Shown: positions 22,998 through 34,100 of the stretch, piece after piece | Layout of the letters: each line of letters opens with the position of its first letter | Numbering within the stretch: position 1 is the stretch's first letter | DNA from: CAZQVA01 sp964596685 | GTDB taxonomy: Bacteria > Chlamydiota > Chlamydiia > Chlamydiales > VFKH01 | Assembly: GCA_964596685.1 (NCBI GenBank) | Contig: CAZQVA010000018.1 | Span: 1 to 44,252 of the forward strand | Direction: 5' to 3' | Length of the DNA stretch: 44,252 nt | Translations under genes and position numbers: made by a program | The notes under the pieces: generated by a model | Told to the model about the DNA's origin: nothing | Seen by the model: the letters and a program-made list of their open reading frames with translations, nothing else | The model's database searches: none

Positions 22998-25900
22998 GTT
23001 CAGAAATACGCGCTAGTAAGTCGCGTATCGCCTGTACGAGCTCCGGCGCTTTGGGATGTTGACTCTTTTCATAAATCTTTTCAAGACGTTGATATGCTTT
23101 TTCTCGCGCAACTAGAGTCGAGTTAGACACCCCTTTATTTTGAGCTAATTCCGTCTGAATACGCTTTAACAGCTTATCTAACGCAACTGGATTCGAGCTA
23201 GACACGCTTTTATCTTGATCTGGTTCATTCTGAACACGATTTAAAGGACTACCTGCGGCATCATCCTCACTTAAAACCTCTTTTTCCATTGCTTCGTCTT
23301 TTTCAGTTGCTTCGTCTTGCAACACTAAATTAAGAGGCGGTGCAGATGCCGTCATCTCTGGGTTGTATGCAGGCAGAGGGCTCGAAGGGACTGCGATAGA
23401 GGCTGTTGTATTAACTTCTTTTACTGGCGTGTCTACAGGGTGAGCTGCTGGCGGTGTAGGAAGTGCTGTACTTACACTTCCAAAGGCGCCAGTATTCCAA
23501 TCAGATGTTTTTGTTTCTTTGACGGGAGCTGTCAGCTTTTGCTCTTTCCCTTGAAGTGACTCCTTCTTCCATTGTTCCTTGAGCCTATCAGTTGGCCATC
23601 CGTATTCCCGGTCAAGTTTGCTTATGCTATTGGGTAGGCATTCTAGAAGCTGAGGATCTTGACTAAAAAAATCTTCATAAGCTTTCAATACTAACTCGCG
23701 GCCCTCAGCGTCGTTATTTGCAGTGTAGTAGCTAGAAGTTAGGCGAACAATCATCCACTTAGGATCGCAGCTCTCCATTGCCTTAAAAAGGGTTTTTATA
23801 CCATCAATAGCGGCTGGGTTCTCTTTGAGTACTTGTCTCAAATGAATAAAGAGATTTCGCAGCGAGTTTTTATCATTAGGGATCTTATGATGTGCTAGAG
23901 TTTCTGGCTTAATGTCCTTTAGAAAATCCCAATCTGTCTTATTTTTTGCGCCCAAGCAATATTTATACAGAAGGTTGCTGTACTCATTATCGCTTAGCAC
24001 ATTAGGTATCATTCTAACCATTTTACAATAACGATCAGATTGAGTATTAGGATTTGTTTCTGCTAATGCACTCTTTACTGCCTTTGCAAAGATTGGGGTT
24101 TTAATCCATTTGTCTTTCCCCTCTTGCGACAGCTGATCATTCCAGTTATTCACGAATGCTGAGAAAAAATCGAGCTTGTCGCTCGTCGAACTATCTGGAC
24201 TGTTCATATACTCAAAAGTTGCCCTACAAATCTCTTGATCAGTTTCTAGCGCTGTATCAAGTTTACATAGTATTATTGTACCGCATGGATACAGATCCGC
24301 AGTACGCCTTCCCTTCGTTTTCAGAGCAAGAAGCCTAGCCAACTCAAGCTGCGTAATTACTCCTAGTTCGCCATCCTGTAAACATTGCCTAGCAAACAAC
24401 CTATCTGCATATTTAGATCCTTGGGTGATTGCAATCGTTAATGCGGAAGGATTACCCTTTAGCTCCTCGAGGCGAACTTTGGAACAAATCTTTTCACAGG
24501 ATTCGGGGCTAATTGGTGGATCCAAATGCATTCTCTTGCGTAATTCATCACAACATTGCCTAGCCGATGAATCTTGAGGAAGCTGGCTTGCATCAGCTAG
24601 AATAGTTGCAATTGCTCTACAATACCATTCTCCAGAGCGATCGTCAATACTGCAAATATATTGGCTGCCTAATCTCAATATCTGATAAATAAAAAAGAGA
24701 GATAACTGTGATGTCACTGACGATTTAGCAAGCATGTGGGGACGTATCCGGTCAACAAAAAAACCAAATATCTCCTTACAATCTTTTTCCGATCCCCACG
24801 AATCAGATAATACGAAAGTTAAGATGCATAGGGCCGTGAAAGCTGGCTTATTTTTTATAGGAGAATCACTCTTAAGTGCATAGACAACACCTTTTAAGCC
24901 CTCAAAATCACATTCAGATTGTTTCTTCAAGGCGTTAACTTCGTTGTGAGTCAATCGAGAAAGCTTTGAAAAATCAATTTGATAACACAGCTTTAAACAT
25001 TGATTGTCTAGATCCCTCCTCTCGGAATAGTCGTCTGAATAGTTTAGTTTACAACGACGAGATAAAACGTCCTTTATTTCTTTGAGTACCTCAGCCAGGG
25101 GTCTTTGATTCGATACAGACGAACTTACAAGTTCTGATCCTACAAGGTTTTTAAGTTCCCTTGCAAAAATTGTTTGTCCTTTTTCTTGTTTGGCCTTATC
25201 TACAACTGGGAAAGAATATTGATTAATTGCGCTTGTTAAAAGAGAATTTGCGGACCCGTCGAGATTACTCATCTTCATAATAGCCCCAAACCAGCGTTTA
25301 GCGGCATCTGTAGGCTCCTTAATAGCAGGTATTCCTCCATCCTGCAGAAAGGTGATCATCTTGCCTTCTAGCTGTTTGTTATGCTCACAAAAAGCTTTCG
25401 CATCTTTTATTTCATATTGATTACAGATAGTAGAAAAAATCTGAGCAGGATCTGTCAAAGTTTGGATATACTCCTTACCGCCTTGGACAATAGAGTCGTA
25501 ACCTTCTGCATATTGCTCCTGAACAACCGGCGGTAGCTCTAACAACAACTGATGAATCTGGGGTCCTTTCATATCACCCGGCGCAAGAAAACGTATAATA
25601 CGTTTATCAAGCTCATTCAAGTCGCGCTTCCCACTTTTTAGTTCTTCAAGATGCACACATAGTGTTGCCTTTACTTGCGTTAGTTGCTCGGGCGTTAAAC
25701 TTTTAAGAGCCGGGATCCAGTTGTTCTGAAGGAAACTGGTCTCATCCTGTAAACTATTGAACTGGAATTTCTCTAGGAATTCTTTAAAATTTTGAAGATT
25801 CTTCTGAGGAGTCGCTTGTGATTCTCCTCGTGTAGCAGGGATCACATTCTGAGCTCTAATCAATAGAGCAAGCGCATCTTGACTCACTTGTCTATTGGCC

Positions 25901-26244
25901 CAAGCGTAATGAAGTTTTGCCGGATCCATCCCATATTGTATGACTGTATCTTTAGTCACATCAGCATAACTGGGAAGTTTGTTCTCTTTCCCCCCAAAGA
26001 TTTTTTGAACAATTGTAGCGGGTTTTCTAGCTGGAGCATAAGAAGGTGGAACAAAGTTTACTCGCGCACGAGGAGCAATTTCAGCAATAGTCTTGTCGGG
26101 AATTTTTTTCACATCTAGTGCTTTGAAGAAGATACTTACAACGGCTCTTTTTAAACGTGAAAAGAAAGAATCTTTTTTTGGAGGCTGTGCTGGTAGTTGT
26201 GGAGCAACAGGTAATGCATTCCTGTCCGGCTGAATTGTGCTCAT
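22975..26244 (-). CDS. Large helical protein, putative effector, function unknown
   Basis: 1089 aa, no signal peptide. The N-terminus is Pro/Gln-rich, followed by a short basic-amphipathic stretch (SFFSRLKRAVVSIFF, 26-40). The bulk (100-900) is predicted helical without motifs I recognise. Residues about 920-1000 are Pro/Thr/Ala-rich, and 1001-1050 contain a degenerate 25-residue repeat (LNRVQNEPDQDKS and LKRIQTELAQNKG begin the two units), then a coiled coil. AAGGTG lies before the ATG at 26244. Size, disorder and neighbours suggest an exported host-interacting protein; this is inference. Confidence 0.7.
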   Translation of the reverse strand: MSTIQPDRNALPVAPQLPAQPPKKDSFFSRLKRAVVSIFFKALDVKKIPDKTIAEIAPRARVNFVPPSYAPARKPATIVQKIFGGKENKLPSYADVTKDTVIQYGMDPAKLHYAWANRQVSQDALALLIRAQNVIPATRGESQATPQKNLQNFKEFLEKFQFNSLQDETSFLQNNWIPALKSLTPEQLTQVKATLCVHLEELKSGKRDLNELDKRIIRFLAPGDMKGPQIHQLLLELPPVVQEQYAEGYDSIVQGGKEYIQTLTDPAQIFSTICNQYEIKDAKAFCEHNKQLEGKMITFLQDGGIPAIKEPTDAAKRWFGAIMKMSNLDGSANSLLTSAINQYSFPVVDKAKQEKGQTIFARELKNLVGSELVSSSVSNQRPLAEVLKEIKDVLSRRCKLNYSDDYSERRDLDNQCLKLCYQIDFSKLSRLTHNEVNALKKQSECDFEGLKGVVYALKSDSPIKNKPAFTALCILTFVLSDSWGSEKDCKEIFGFFVDRIRPHMLAKSSVTSQLSLFFIYQILRLGSQYICSIDDRSGEWYCRAIATILADASQLPQDSSARQCCDELRKRMHLDPPISPESCEKICSKVRLEELKGNPSALTIAITQGSKYADRLFARQCLQDGELGVITQLELARLLALKTKGRRTADLYPCGTIILCKLDTALETDQEICRATFEYMNSPDSSTSDKLDFFSAFVNNWNDQLSQEGKDKWIKTPIFAKAVKSALAETNPNTQSDRYCKMVRMIPNVLSDNEYSNLLYKYCLGAKNKTDWDFLKDIKPETLAHHKIPNDKNSLRNLFIHLRQVLKENPAAIDGIKTLFKAMESCDPKWMIVRLTSSYYTANNDAEGRELVLKAYEDFFSQDPQLLECLPNSISKLDREYGWPTDRLKEQWKKESLQGKEQKLTAPVKETKTSDWNTGAFGSVSTALPTPPAAHPVDTPVKEVNTTASIAVPSSPLPAYNPEMTASAPPLNLVLQDEATEKDEAMEKEVLSEDDAAGSPLNRVQNEPDQDKSVSSSNPVALDKLLKRIQTELAQNKGVSNSTLVAREKAYQRLEKIYEKSQHPKAPELVQAIRDLLARISELKSQNPQ

Positions 26245-26365
26245 GCTAACACCTTATGCTTTTTTTTGGAGTATAAGTGATTATTTGTTTTACAAGTAGA
26301 GGAAATTTTCATTTCACTTTTTCACACAAATCGCTATCTTGAATTACGTAAAAATGGTGCTAGCT

Positions 26366-27499
26366 ATGAAGAGATCTCTTACCTTCCTCCAAAACTTTTC
26401 TTGCGTTTGTCTCATGTTTCTTCCCATGGCATTACAAGCGACAACACCCCAGGATTATCACTTTCAAACAAAAGATAATGCTAAAAGACTCACCGTAGGT
26501 AATTTAGGAGATGGGTGGATCGTTGATCAGGGGAATTTTTCAGTCCTCAATGGTGTCACTTGCTATACCTTAGAAGTATGGGATGAAAGCATGCGCCTGC
26601 CTCACTGGCATCCAAATGCATCTGAGTTAGGCTATGTAAGAAAAGGGATCATCGAAATTATCCTATGGCGCTCTCCGGGGGAGACATCAGTCTTTACGGT
26701 GGGCGAAGGTATGTGCTGGTTCATTCCTCAAGGTGCACTGCATTCCCTTAACAATATCTCCGAGGAAAAAGCAGAGCTCCTGGTAGGCTTTAGTTCTTCT
26801 ACTCCGCAAAATGTCGATCTTCCCGTTGCTTTTAATGGGATTCCTGCCCCCATTCGCAATGCCTATACCTCACCTCATGCAGATTTGAAAAACTGGAGTG
26901 GTCCTATTTCAAGCCCTTATTTCGGTGACTATACACCAAATAAGTCGCTCAAAGATATGGTAACGGGTAGCCCCTATCGTTTTGATTTTGCACAAGCAAC
27001 ACCTCTTTTTGCAAATGCACAAATGGGGTCTGTAATTTGGGGGATCAAAGATAACTGGAATATCTTAGAAGACATATCTGTTTTACGTGCCCACTTAAAA
27101 CCAAGCGTTGCACGCGATCCTATTTGGTACCCAGATGTAAATACGTTGTATGTCGTTTCAGAAGGAAGTGGCCAATTCCATATCGTACTTGACGGGATAC
27201 AACCGCAAGCTATTGATGTAAAACCTGGTGACTACTTCTTTGTTCCCGTAGGGACCCTTCATACCTTTATTAATACAACTAATGAAGACTTCGAAGTCAT
27301 TGCATTCTTTACAAAAGCAAATCCCCTTCCCGAAGTATCCCTCTCTGTTTCCACTGCTTTTTTTCCTAACAACGTGAAAAGCCGTGCCTTGACAGGGTAT
27401 GCGGGCGTCGACAAGAAAGGTGATCCTCTACAATTTCTTAAATATACGACTGTCAGCCCTTATTTGTTACCATTAGAGACTACACAGAGCACTAAATAA
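26366..27499 (+). CDS. Secreted bicupin, oxalate-decarboxylase-like
   Basis: 377 aa from the ATG at 26366, which gives a signal peptide ending at ALQA (24); starts at 26339 (TTG) and 26354 are possible. Two cupin domains are visible. The first keeps the metal ligands His80, His82, Glu87 and His126 (HWHPNASE, GALHSL). The second has lost the first His pair and Glu (WYPDVNTLYVV) but keeps the later GTLHTF His, so only one metal site is likely. Oxalate decarboxylases normally have two. Substrate unknown; a sugar-binding or germin-like role is also possible. A strong hairpin follows the stop. Confidence 0.8.
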   Translation: MKRSLTFLQNFSCVCLMFLPMALQATTPQDYHFQTKDNAKRLTVGNLGDGWIVDQGNFSVLNGVTCYTLEVWDESMRLPHWHPNASELGYVRKGIIEIILWRSPGETSVFTVGEGMCWFIPQGALHSLNNISEEKAELLVGFSSSTPQNVDLPVAFNGIPAPIRNAYTSPHADLKNWSGPISSPYFGDYTPNKSLKDMVTGSPYRFDFAQATPLFANAQMGSVIWGIKDNWNILEDISVLRAHLKPSVARDPIWYPDVNTLYVVSEGSGQFHIVLDGIQPQAIDVKPGDYFFVPVGTLHTFINTTNEDFEVIAFFTKANPLPEVSLSVSTAFFPNNVKSRALTGYAGVDKKGDPLQFLKYTTVSPYLLPLETTQSTK

Positions 27500-27509
27500 C
27501 AAACAAATA

Positions 27510-27555
27510 GCCATTAGATTTCTTTCATATGAAATTTTGGAAGAAATCTAATGGC
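27510..27555. terminator. 15-bp perfect stem-loop after the bicupin gene
   Basis: GCCATTAGATTTCTT (27510-27524) and its exact complement (27541-27555) form a 15-bp stem with a 16-base loop, 10 bp past the bicupin stop and between convergent genes. No U run follows, so termination on either strand is plausible but unproven. Confidence 0.55.
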
Positions 27556-27619
27556 CTCCTGGAACACTCCACCACTGCTGCAAATTGCTAAATCTTCAAA
27601 TGACTCGTAAGAAAGTCTA

Positions 27620-29632
27620 TTAAAAGACAGCTAACTCGCGAATGGCATTTTCCACCTGCTCGGGCTGTGGTAGCACTGCACTTTCTAAAATTTTAGAGTA
27701 GGGGACAGGAATGTCGAGGCCTGTTAAACGACGAATTGGAGCATCTAAGTACTGGAAGGCCTCTTCTGCTATCATTGCAGCGATTTCCGCACCAAAACCA
27801 GCATTACCTGCTGCCTCATGGAAAACAAGTAATTTACCTGTCTTTTTTACAGATTCTAAAATGGTGACTTTATCGAGAGGGACGATCGTACGAATATCGA
27901 TCACTTCTGCTAAAATCCCCTCTTGAGCTAACTTATCAGCAGCGTCTACTGCCATAAGTACCCCCATTCCCCAAGTCACCACAGTAACATGAGAACCCGC
28001 ACGTACAACAGCAGCCTGTCCGAAAGACAGAATATCATCGGGACCGGTCTCTACACGCGCACAAAATTTTTGCTGTCGATATAGCGCCTTATGCTCTAGA
28101 AAAATGACAGGATTGGGATCGCGAATGGCAGCTTTCAAAAGTGCTTTTGCATCCGCTGCATTACTAGGAAACGCAATAATAAGACCTGGACAATGCGCTA
28201 GAAAACCTTCAATGCATTGTGAATGATAAGGGCCGCCTTGGATATATCCTCCAGTAGGCATTCTTAAGACAACGGGGCAATTCCACTCGCCATTTGAACG
28301 GTAGTGAAAACTCGACAACTCATTAAATAACTGATTGATACCGGTCCAAAGATAATCACAAAACTGAATCTCTGCAACCGGTTTATGGAATCCATCGAGA
28401 GACATTCCGATAGCAACACCGACAATTGTTGATTCCGCAAGGGGCGTATTAAAGCAACGGTCGCCATATTTCGCCGTTAACCCTTTCGTTACACCAAAAA
28501 CTCCCCCCTTACCGTGAGCCACATCTTGTCCAAAGACAACCACCCCAGGATCGCGCGCCATTTCTTCATCAAGTGCATGCGTTAGCGCATCCATAATCAC
28601 AATTTTTTCCCCTTCAGTATGTAAAGAAGGAGATAACTTCTTATCAAAGGATCCCTCAACAAAGCAATGACGCTTAACAGTGGATGGGTCAGGGTAAGGA
28701 TAGTGATCCGCAGCTGCAGCAGCTTGTTCGACTAGCTCAAAGGTCTCTTTACGGAGTGCCGCAATCTCCTCTTCCGTACAAATTCCTTCCTCAACAAGCC
28801 ATTTAGGGTAAAGGAGCAAAGGGTCGCGCTCTTGATCTTCAGAAAAATCATTTTGTTTCTTATACTTTTGCGGATCATCACTACTGCTGTGTGGAGCCAC
28901 ACGGGGCACATGAGCGACAATAACAGAGGGACCTTCCCCTTCTCTTGCTATAGTCACTGCATCGCGAGCAGCGATTGCCATGTGAGGATAACTCGTCCCA
29001 TCGACATCAAAAAGCGTTACTCCAGAATAGCCTGAAACCATACTACTAATGGACTCTCCTGCCGTTTGTTCAGATCTTGGAACTGAAATTGCCCATCCAT
29101 TATCCTGGACAACAAAAATAACAGGGAGGCGATGAATCGCTGCATAGTTGAGCGCTTCGTGAAAATCACCTTGTGAGGTGGCCCCATCCCCACACGATAC
29201 ATAGACCACACCACTTTTCTGTGCTAACTTAAGACCATGTGCAATCCCCACAGCATGCATCACCTGAGAGCCAACGACACTAGACTGGCATGCAAGTTTT
29301 AATTCTTTATGAGAGAAATGCCCTGGCATCATGCGTCCGCCAGAGTGATGAGGAAGTTCGCGAGCAAGAAAAGCCGCAAAGATTTCTTTGAGATCGCAAC
29401 CAAGGCCGATTGCAAAGGGCTGATCGCGATAATAAGGCAACCCCCAATCAAGCCCGGGAGTAAGCGCACGTGCAGCCACAACACCTACAAGTTCATGACC
29501 TGCAGCAGAGAGTTGAAAGGTGGCGCCTTTATTTTGACGAACCAATTTGGCCATCTTTTCATCTGTCAAGCGCGATAAGAGCATGGCTCTTAATGTAGCG
29601 AGACATTCTTCACGATTCCACATTGGTTTCAT
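27620..29632 (-). CDS. Fused E1 alpha-beta subunit of a 2-oxoacid dehydrogenase complex
   Basis: 670 aa. It catalyses thiamine-diphosphate-dependent decarboxylation of pyruvate or a branched-chain 2-oxoacid and acylation of lipoyl-E2. The alpha part (1-330) has the ThDP motif GDGATSQGDFHEA (148-160) ending in Asn178 (VQDNGWA). The beta part (about 340-670) has FGQDVAHGKGGVFGVT, NTPLAESTIVGVAIG and the C-terminal KLLVFHEA. Chlamydiae carry such a fused form upstream of dnaJ, as here. The ATG at 29632 is chosen because AAGGTGG lies five bases before it; an in-frame ATG at 29647 has no such site. Substrate preference cannot be read from sequence alone. Confidence 0.9.
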   Translation of the reverse strand: MKPMWNREECLATLRAMLLSRLTDEKMAKLVRQNKGATFQLSAAGHELVGVVAARALTPGLDWGLPYYRDQPFAIGLGCDLKEIFAAFLARELPHHSGGRMMPGHFSHKELKLACQSSVVGSQVMHAVGIAHGLKLAQKSGVVYVSCGDGATSQGDFHEALNYAAIHRLPVIFVVQDNGWAISVPRSEQTAGESISSMVSGYSGVTLFDVDGTSYPHMAIAARDAVTIAREGEGPSVIVAHVPRVAPHSSSDDPQKYKKQNDFSEDQERDPLLLYPKWLVEEGICTEEEIAALRKETFELVEQAAAAADHYPYPDPSTVKRHCFVEGSFDKKLSPSLHTEGEKIVIMDALTHALDEEMARDPGVVVFGQDVAHGKGGVFGVTKGLTAKYGDRCFNTPLAESTIVGVAIGMSLDGFHKPVAEIQFCDYLWTGINQLFNELSSFHYRSNGEWNCPVVLRMPTGGYIQGGPYHSQCIEGFLAHCPGLIIAFPSNAADAKALLKAAIRDPNPVIFLEHKALYRQQKFCARVETGPDDILSFGQAAVVRAGSHVTVVTWGMGVLMAVDAADKLAQEGILAEVIDIRTIVPLDKVTILESVKKTGKLLVFHEAAGNAGFGAEIAAMIAEEAFQYLDAPIRRLTGLDIPVPYSKILESAVLPQPEQVENAIRELAVF

Positions 29633-29683
29633 TCGCACCACCTTCATTAAATTAGCTGTCTCTCGAAATTCGAAAGATGTCTA

Positions 29684-30835
29684 TTAATTTGAGAAGAATG
29701 AGCGCAACTTTTCCATAAAACTTTGTTTTTGAGGAAAATTGTTAGCGCTTTCCAACTCACCAAATTCTTTTAACAACTCTTTTTGCCGCTCAGTAAGTTT
29801 TGTAGGAGTCTCTACAAGGACTGTTACAAGAATGTCGCCGCGTCCTCGACCATGTACGTTCGGCATTCCTTCCGCTTTTACACGAATTACTTTTTGGCTT
29901 TGTGTGCCCTCTGGAATCACTACTTTCGTATGACCATGTAAGGAAGGAATTTCCCTCGTACAGCCCAAGGCAGCATCAGCAAAGCTAATCGGCAATTCCA
30001 TTAAAAGGTCATCCCCTTTGCGGACAAATACCGGGTGCGCATCCACATGGATAGTAATGTACAGATCTCCTGCCGGTCCACCCATCGCTCCCGCATCACC
30101 ATACCCCGACATGCGCAGCCTCATTCCATCATCAACACCTGCTGGAATAGACACTTTTACCTTGCGCTTATCTTTCGTACGCCCATCGCCGCGACAATCT
30201 TTACAAGGGTCGCTGATCGTGCGTCCTTCTCCATGGCAGGCAGGGCAAATGCTCGCCATACTAAAGAATCCACGCGTTTGGAAGACCTGTCCAGCGCCGG
30301 AACAGCGAGAACATTGTTTCGGTGATGACCCTGCGGCTGCTCCCGATCCATTACATGTTGCGCACGGCATAAATGCTGCGATAGAAAATTCTTTTTCAAC
30401 ACCCCGCGCGGCTTCTTCAAATGACAGACGAATTGTGGCCTTCTTATCACTTCCTTGATGCGTGTGTGTTTGTGCCTCCGCACCACCGAAGAAGGAGTCA
30501 AAAATTGATCCGCCGCCTCCCATACCGCCAAAGGCACCCATAAAGGTGCGCATTGCCTCGTCCATCGACGAAAATCCACCAGGATGTCCTGCGCCAGCCC
30601 CCATTCCGGCCGCACCATTCACAGCATCTTTTCCATAACGATCATATATTTCGCGCTTCTGTTGGTCACTTAAGCACTCATAAGCTTCGGAAACGTTTTT
30701 AAATTTCTTTTCAGCTTCTTGGTCGCCAGGATTTTTATCGGGGTGGAACTGCAGGGCCTTTTTGCGGTAGGCTTTCTTTATTTCATCAGCGGTCGCAGTA
30801 CGCGGGATACCGAGAATCTCATAATAATCGGCCAT
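29684..30835 (-). CDS. dnaJ: Chaperone DnaJ (Hsp40)
   Basis: 383 aa. J-domain co-chaperone that stimulates DnaK ATPase and delivers unfolded proteins. The J-domain (1-70) has the HPD triad in QFHPDKNPGD, followed by a Gly-rich linker (77-112). Four CxxCxGxG zinc units are present: CATCNGSG, CSRCSGAG, CPACHGEG and CKDCRGDG. The two C-terminal beta domains follow. It lies between rpsU and the fused E1 gene on one strand, the order found in Chlamydia. Confidence 0.97.
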   Translation of the reverse strand: MADYYEILGIPRTATADEIKKAYRKKALQFHPDKNPGDQEAEKKFKNVSEAYECLSDQQKREIYDRYGKDAVNGAAGMGAGAGHPGGFSSMDEAMRTFMGAFGGMGGGGSIFDSFFGGAEAQTHTHQGSDKKATIRLSFEEAARGVEKEFSIAAFMPCATCNGSGAAAGSSPKQCSRCSGAGQVFQTRGFFSMASICPACHGEGRTISDPCKDCRGDGRTKDKRKVKVSIPAGVDDGMRLRMSGYGDAGAMGGPAGDLYITIHVDAHPVFVRKGDDLLMELPISFADAALGCTREIPSLHGHTKVVIPEGTQSQKVIRVKAEGMPNVHGRGRGDILVTVLVETPTKLTERQKELLKEFGELESANNFPQKQSFMEKLRSFFSN

Positions 30836-30863
30836 AATTCACTTAATTAATAATTTTAATTGA

Positions 30864-31037
30864 TTAGCGCTTATACTTCAATGCAGCTTTGGCTTTTGCA
30901 CGTTCTTTGACAGAAGGTTTGTCATAAAAACGGTGCGCCTTCACTGATTTCATCACACCCTCTTTATCCAACTTCTTCTTCAAAGCGCGCAGAGCCTTAT
31001 CCAGAGGCTCGCCAACGCGAACTTTCACACTTGTCAT
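30864..31037 (-). CDS. rpsU: 30S ribosomal protein bS21
   Basis: 57 aa, translated by hand. It starts MTSVKVRVGEPLDKALRAL and continues with a strongly basic helical tail (KERAKAKAALKYKR), typical for bS21, which helps the 30S subunit engage mRNA. AAAGGG lies before the ATG at 31037. It is the first gene of the likely rpsU-dnaJ-E1 unit, with 28 bp to dnaJ. Confidence 0.95.
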   Translation of the reverse strand: MTSVKVRVGEPLDKALRALKKKLDKEGVMKSVKAHRFYDKPSVKERAKAKAALKYKR

Positions 31038-31075
31038 GCTTTTTCCCTTTTGGAATGAATTGTTTCAACGAAAAG

Positions 31076-31105
31076 ATCGTACACCATGTTTTAGTTAATA
31101 CTCAA
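31076..31105 (-). promoter_or_regulatory. Candidate sigma-66/70 promoter of rpsU-dnaJ-E1
   Basis: On the minus strand TTGAGT (31100-31105) and TACGAT (31076-31081) are separated by 18 bases, about 39 bp before the rpsU start. Both differ from consensus, so confidence is moderate. Confidence 0.4.
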
Positions 31106-31146
31106 TCTTTTTCATTAAGCGGCTCACAACTAATAAGATTCCCTTC

Positions 31147-34100
31147 TTATTCCTCAAACGCTTCTTTCTGGAATTTTGCAAGAAGACAGTACGATGTGAT
31201 AAAAACAGCGAGCGTACTCAAAAAACGTATAAAGGAAAATTTAAGATAGACGCGTTCAACATAGTCGAGAATCTCACAATAAATCATCCCCCTTTCATCG
31301 GAGCGCAAGTGCCTTTTCAGTCTGCAACGATCAAGATATATAGAGGCGGCATCGTAAGAGGGAAGAGTCGCAGCCGCTGCCTCTGTCATCAAGAATGTAG
31401 CACACACTCTTAATTCCTTCAGAGCCGTTTCATCGTCGAGATAATCACCGTTTGTTTGTGCCAGTGTAAGAGCACGCTCAAGTAAGGCTCCATAAACTGG
31501 AAGCGTCAAGCAAGAAGGGTGGCGCTGCAGAATATGGTAAATACATTCCCAATCACAATAATGAGATTTTTCCAGAGATTGCCACGCATTTATCAGCCAT
31601 TCGATCTCCTCGATACGAATCTGTTGGTTAGCATGTTTCATAAAAAGCTTCTTTGCTTCTTCATATAGCATCTTGGAATACAAACGGCTTTGATGAACAG
31701 CGTATAACAGACACCACACAAGTTCACGCTGTCTTTGAAAGGATATCATCGAGGGGGCTACATGATCTAAAAAGGAGAGAAATGCTTTGATGGATTTGCT
31801 CGAATGTATTTTTGGAGTATTAGACCCCCAATAAACGAGGAGAGTGGCCTGATGCACACTGATTATTTCTTTAGTTTTTACATCATCAGTAGTTTGGAAA
31901 AGTTCAAGAAGATCGGCTAGCTTTTCGATATCATCCATGACTCGCAACATATGAAGATACCCATTTTCTTCACCTTTAAAAACAAGATGACCTGCATCAA
32001 ATTGATAGTACATTCTGCTAAGTTTTTTACTCAGCTCGGCACCTTTGCGCTTATTATCCCAAATTTCCTTTATGAGCTTGTTGTGCCATTCTGTAGCCGG
32101 CTGAAGTATATGACTTTCTGCAGCTGACGAACAAAAGGAACGCTCTTCTTCTGTGTGACCTCTGCTTGAATGAAGTGCCTCATATTTCTGCTCAACCATT
32201 GCACTCCATCTCTCTTTAGTCTTTGAACAAGGGGTCAAGTGCTGGATTCCTCGGAGCAGCTTACCAATTTCTGCTTCTTCAAGAACAACGAGGTGGTGCT
32301 GCAGAATTGCCTCAATTATCTCACTCTGCCAATGGATAGCAAGGCGCAAAAAATCGCGAACCAAAAACTGAACGCGTGAATCTTTTTGAAAGCAACGCGC
32401 AATGAGCTGAGCTACTAAATGACGCAAGACAGGACGCGAAGCCGTGCGACAAATGCTCTTCCAATTGACTCGAGATGGTATTGGTAAATGAAGCAGTTGC
32501 CCGAGAGCTCTCTCTTGCATAGGCGTATCAAGTAAACACACCCAATAATTCCAGATGTTTTCTTGCCACTGGACTGATCGAGCAATCTGCTGACGTTTTT
32601 CTATGCGGTCTGTTTTTTGCTGTTGCACTGCAAAAAGCGCTTGCAACGGTCGTTTTCCAACATATCGAGTCAGGTAACTTTGCAGACGCTGTAAAAGGAG
32701 GAGTTCTTTTGCTGAAATTCCCTCTGCCAAATTTTTTAAAAGCTCGGGCGCCCACTCATAATAAAATACAGGGCTATTAGCAAAGTTACCTTTCTCCAGC
32801 AATTCAACAAGTTCCAGAGTGAGCCCCTCCCTCAAGCGATGAAAGATAATCGATAATGCCATGAAGGTGGACTGCCCTTTCAATAGGGTCTTTAAAGAAG
32901 ACAAGCGCTGTATTGAGTTCAAAACCTCATTGAGGTACTTTCGCCTATCTGCTGCTATCACTTCACGCAGACACATTTCTTTGGAATGTGCCGCTTGAAA
33001 AAGCCTTTCGAGCGTAAGAGGTGTTTCTTGTAAAAATTCCCATTGCCAACCACGCTGAAAATGACGCCCCACCATGCTGCGTGCGATTTTTGCAATCTCT
33101 TCACCTTCACTATTGTGTGACGCTCGATTTGCATAATCGTTCATTGCGGCTTCAAATTCATGGCTATGTGTTTTAAGCCAAACGCATATCAAATCAAAAG
33201 TTGTTTGTAATTTTTCTGAGAGAATAAATTGCCAGTTCCTGTCCTGTACTATTTTTCTTCCCAATTGCCATAAAAGAAGTGGCAGTGTCTCTTGCGGCTC
33301 AAAGGGGAAAATATTGGCACAAATATTTTCGAGCCATTTCATCAATAACTTAGAAAAGTTATTGCTTTGAGGGTCGAGAGCACATTCTAAATGTTCAAAA
33401 GCCGGCGTAGAAAAGTATTGCTCGCGACTCATCCAGAGCATTTCTTGCGGTGAATGGTTCCTTGATGTGCCATATATGGGATGAATAACTGGGGAAATAC
33501 CCGCTTGAACACCCATGGAAGGAGTACAATGAAGCGCATGCCCTTGATTCGAATTGAGTCCAAATCCATAAGGAAGCGTCTGTCTACAAGAGAGTTCAAC
33601 GCGATGAGGCCCCAATCGAAAGCGCATTTGATAGATTTCATCCTCTCCAAAAAGGAGTGCTTTTGTCTTAAAATCTTTAAGAGGGATGCAAAGTGATCTT
33701 TCGAACTCTAACACTGGGGATTTAAAAATCTTTAAGAGGCTTTGGGGGCTAAATACGGTCTGTGGGTTTGTTCTTTGAATCAGATGCAGCTTAAAAGCTA
33801 TTTCTAACGGGTGCGCGGGAGTGGATGTGAGTTCTTTCCACAGTTGATTAACTTGCATCTCATCGCAACGAGATACCATAGCTAAAAATCCATTTTTAAA
33901 GTCATTAAAACTCAAATGGGGCGTAACAAAACAAATGATATCACAATCATCATGTACAGACGCTCGGTAGAGGTACTCTTGCGCAAAGGATCCTATAAGA
34001 AGTGTGCAATCGGTGCGACGTGCAGGTGCGAGCAGTCTGGAATTGGAGAAGGCTAATACATCCTCAAGCGATACCCCTCCTTGATGGCGCTCTGTAAGAA

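Noticed and set aside
30018..30458. 146-codon open frame antisense to dnaJ
   Set aside because: It follows from the GC-rich zinc-finger and linker codons of dnaJ; no sign of translation.
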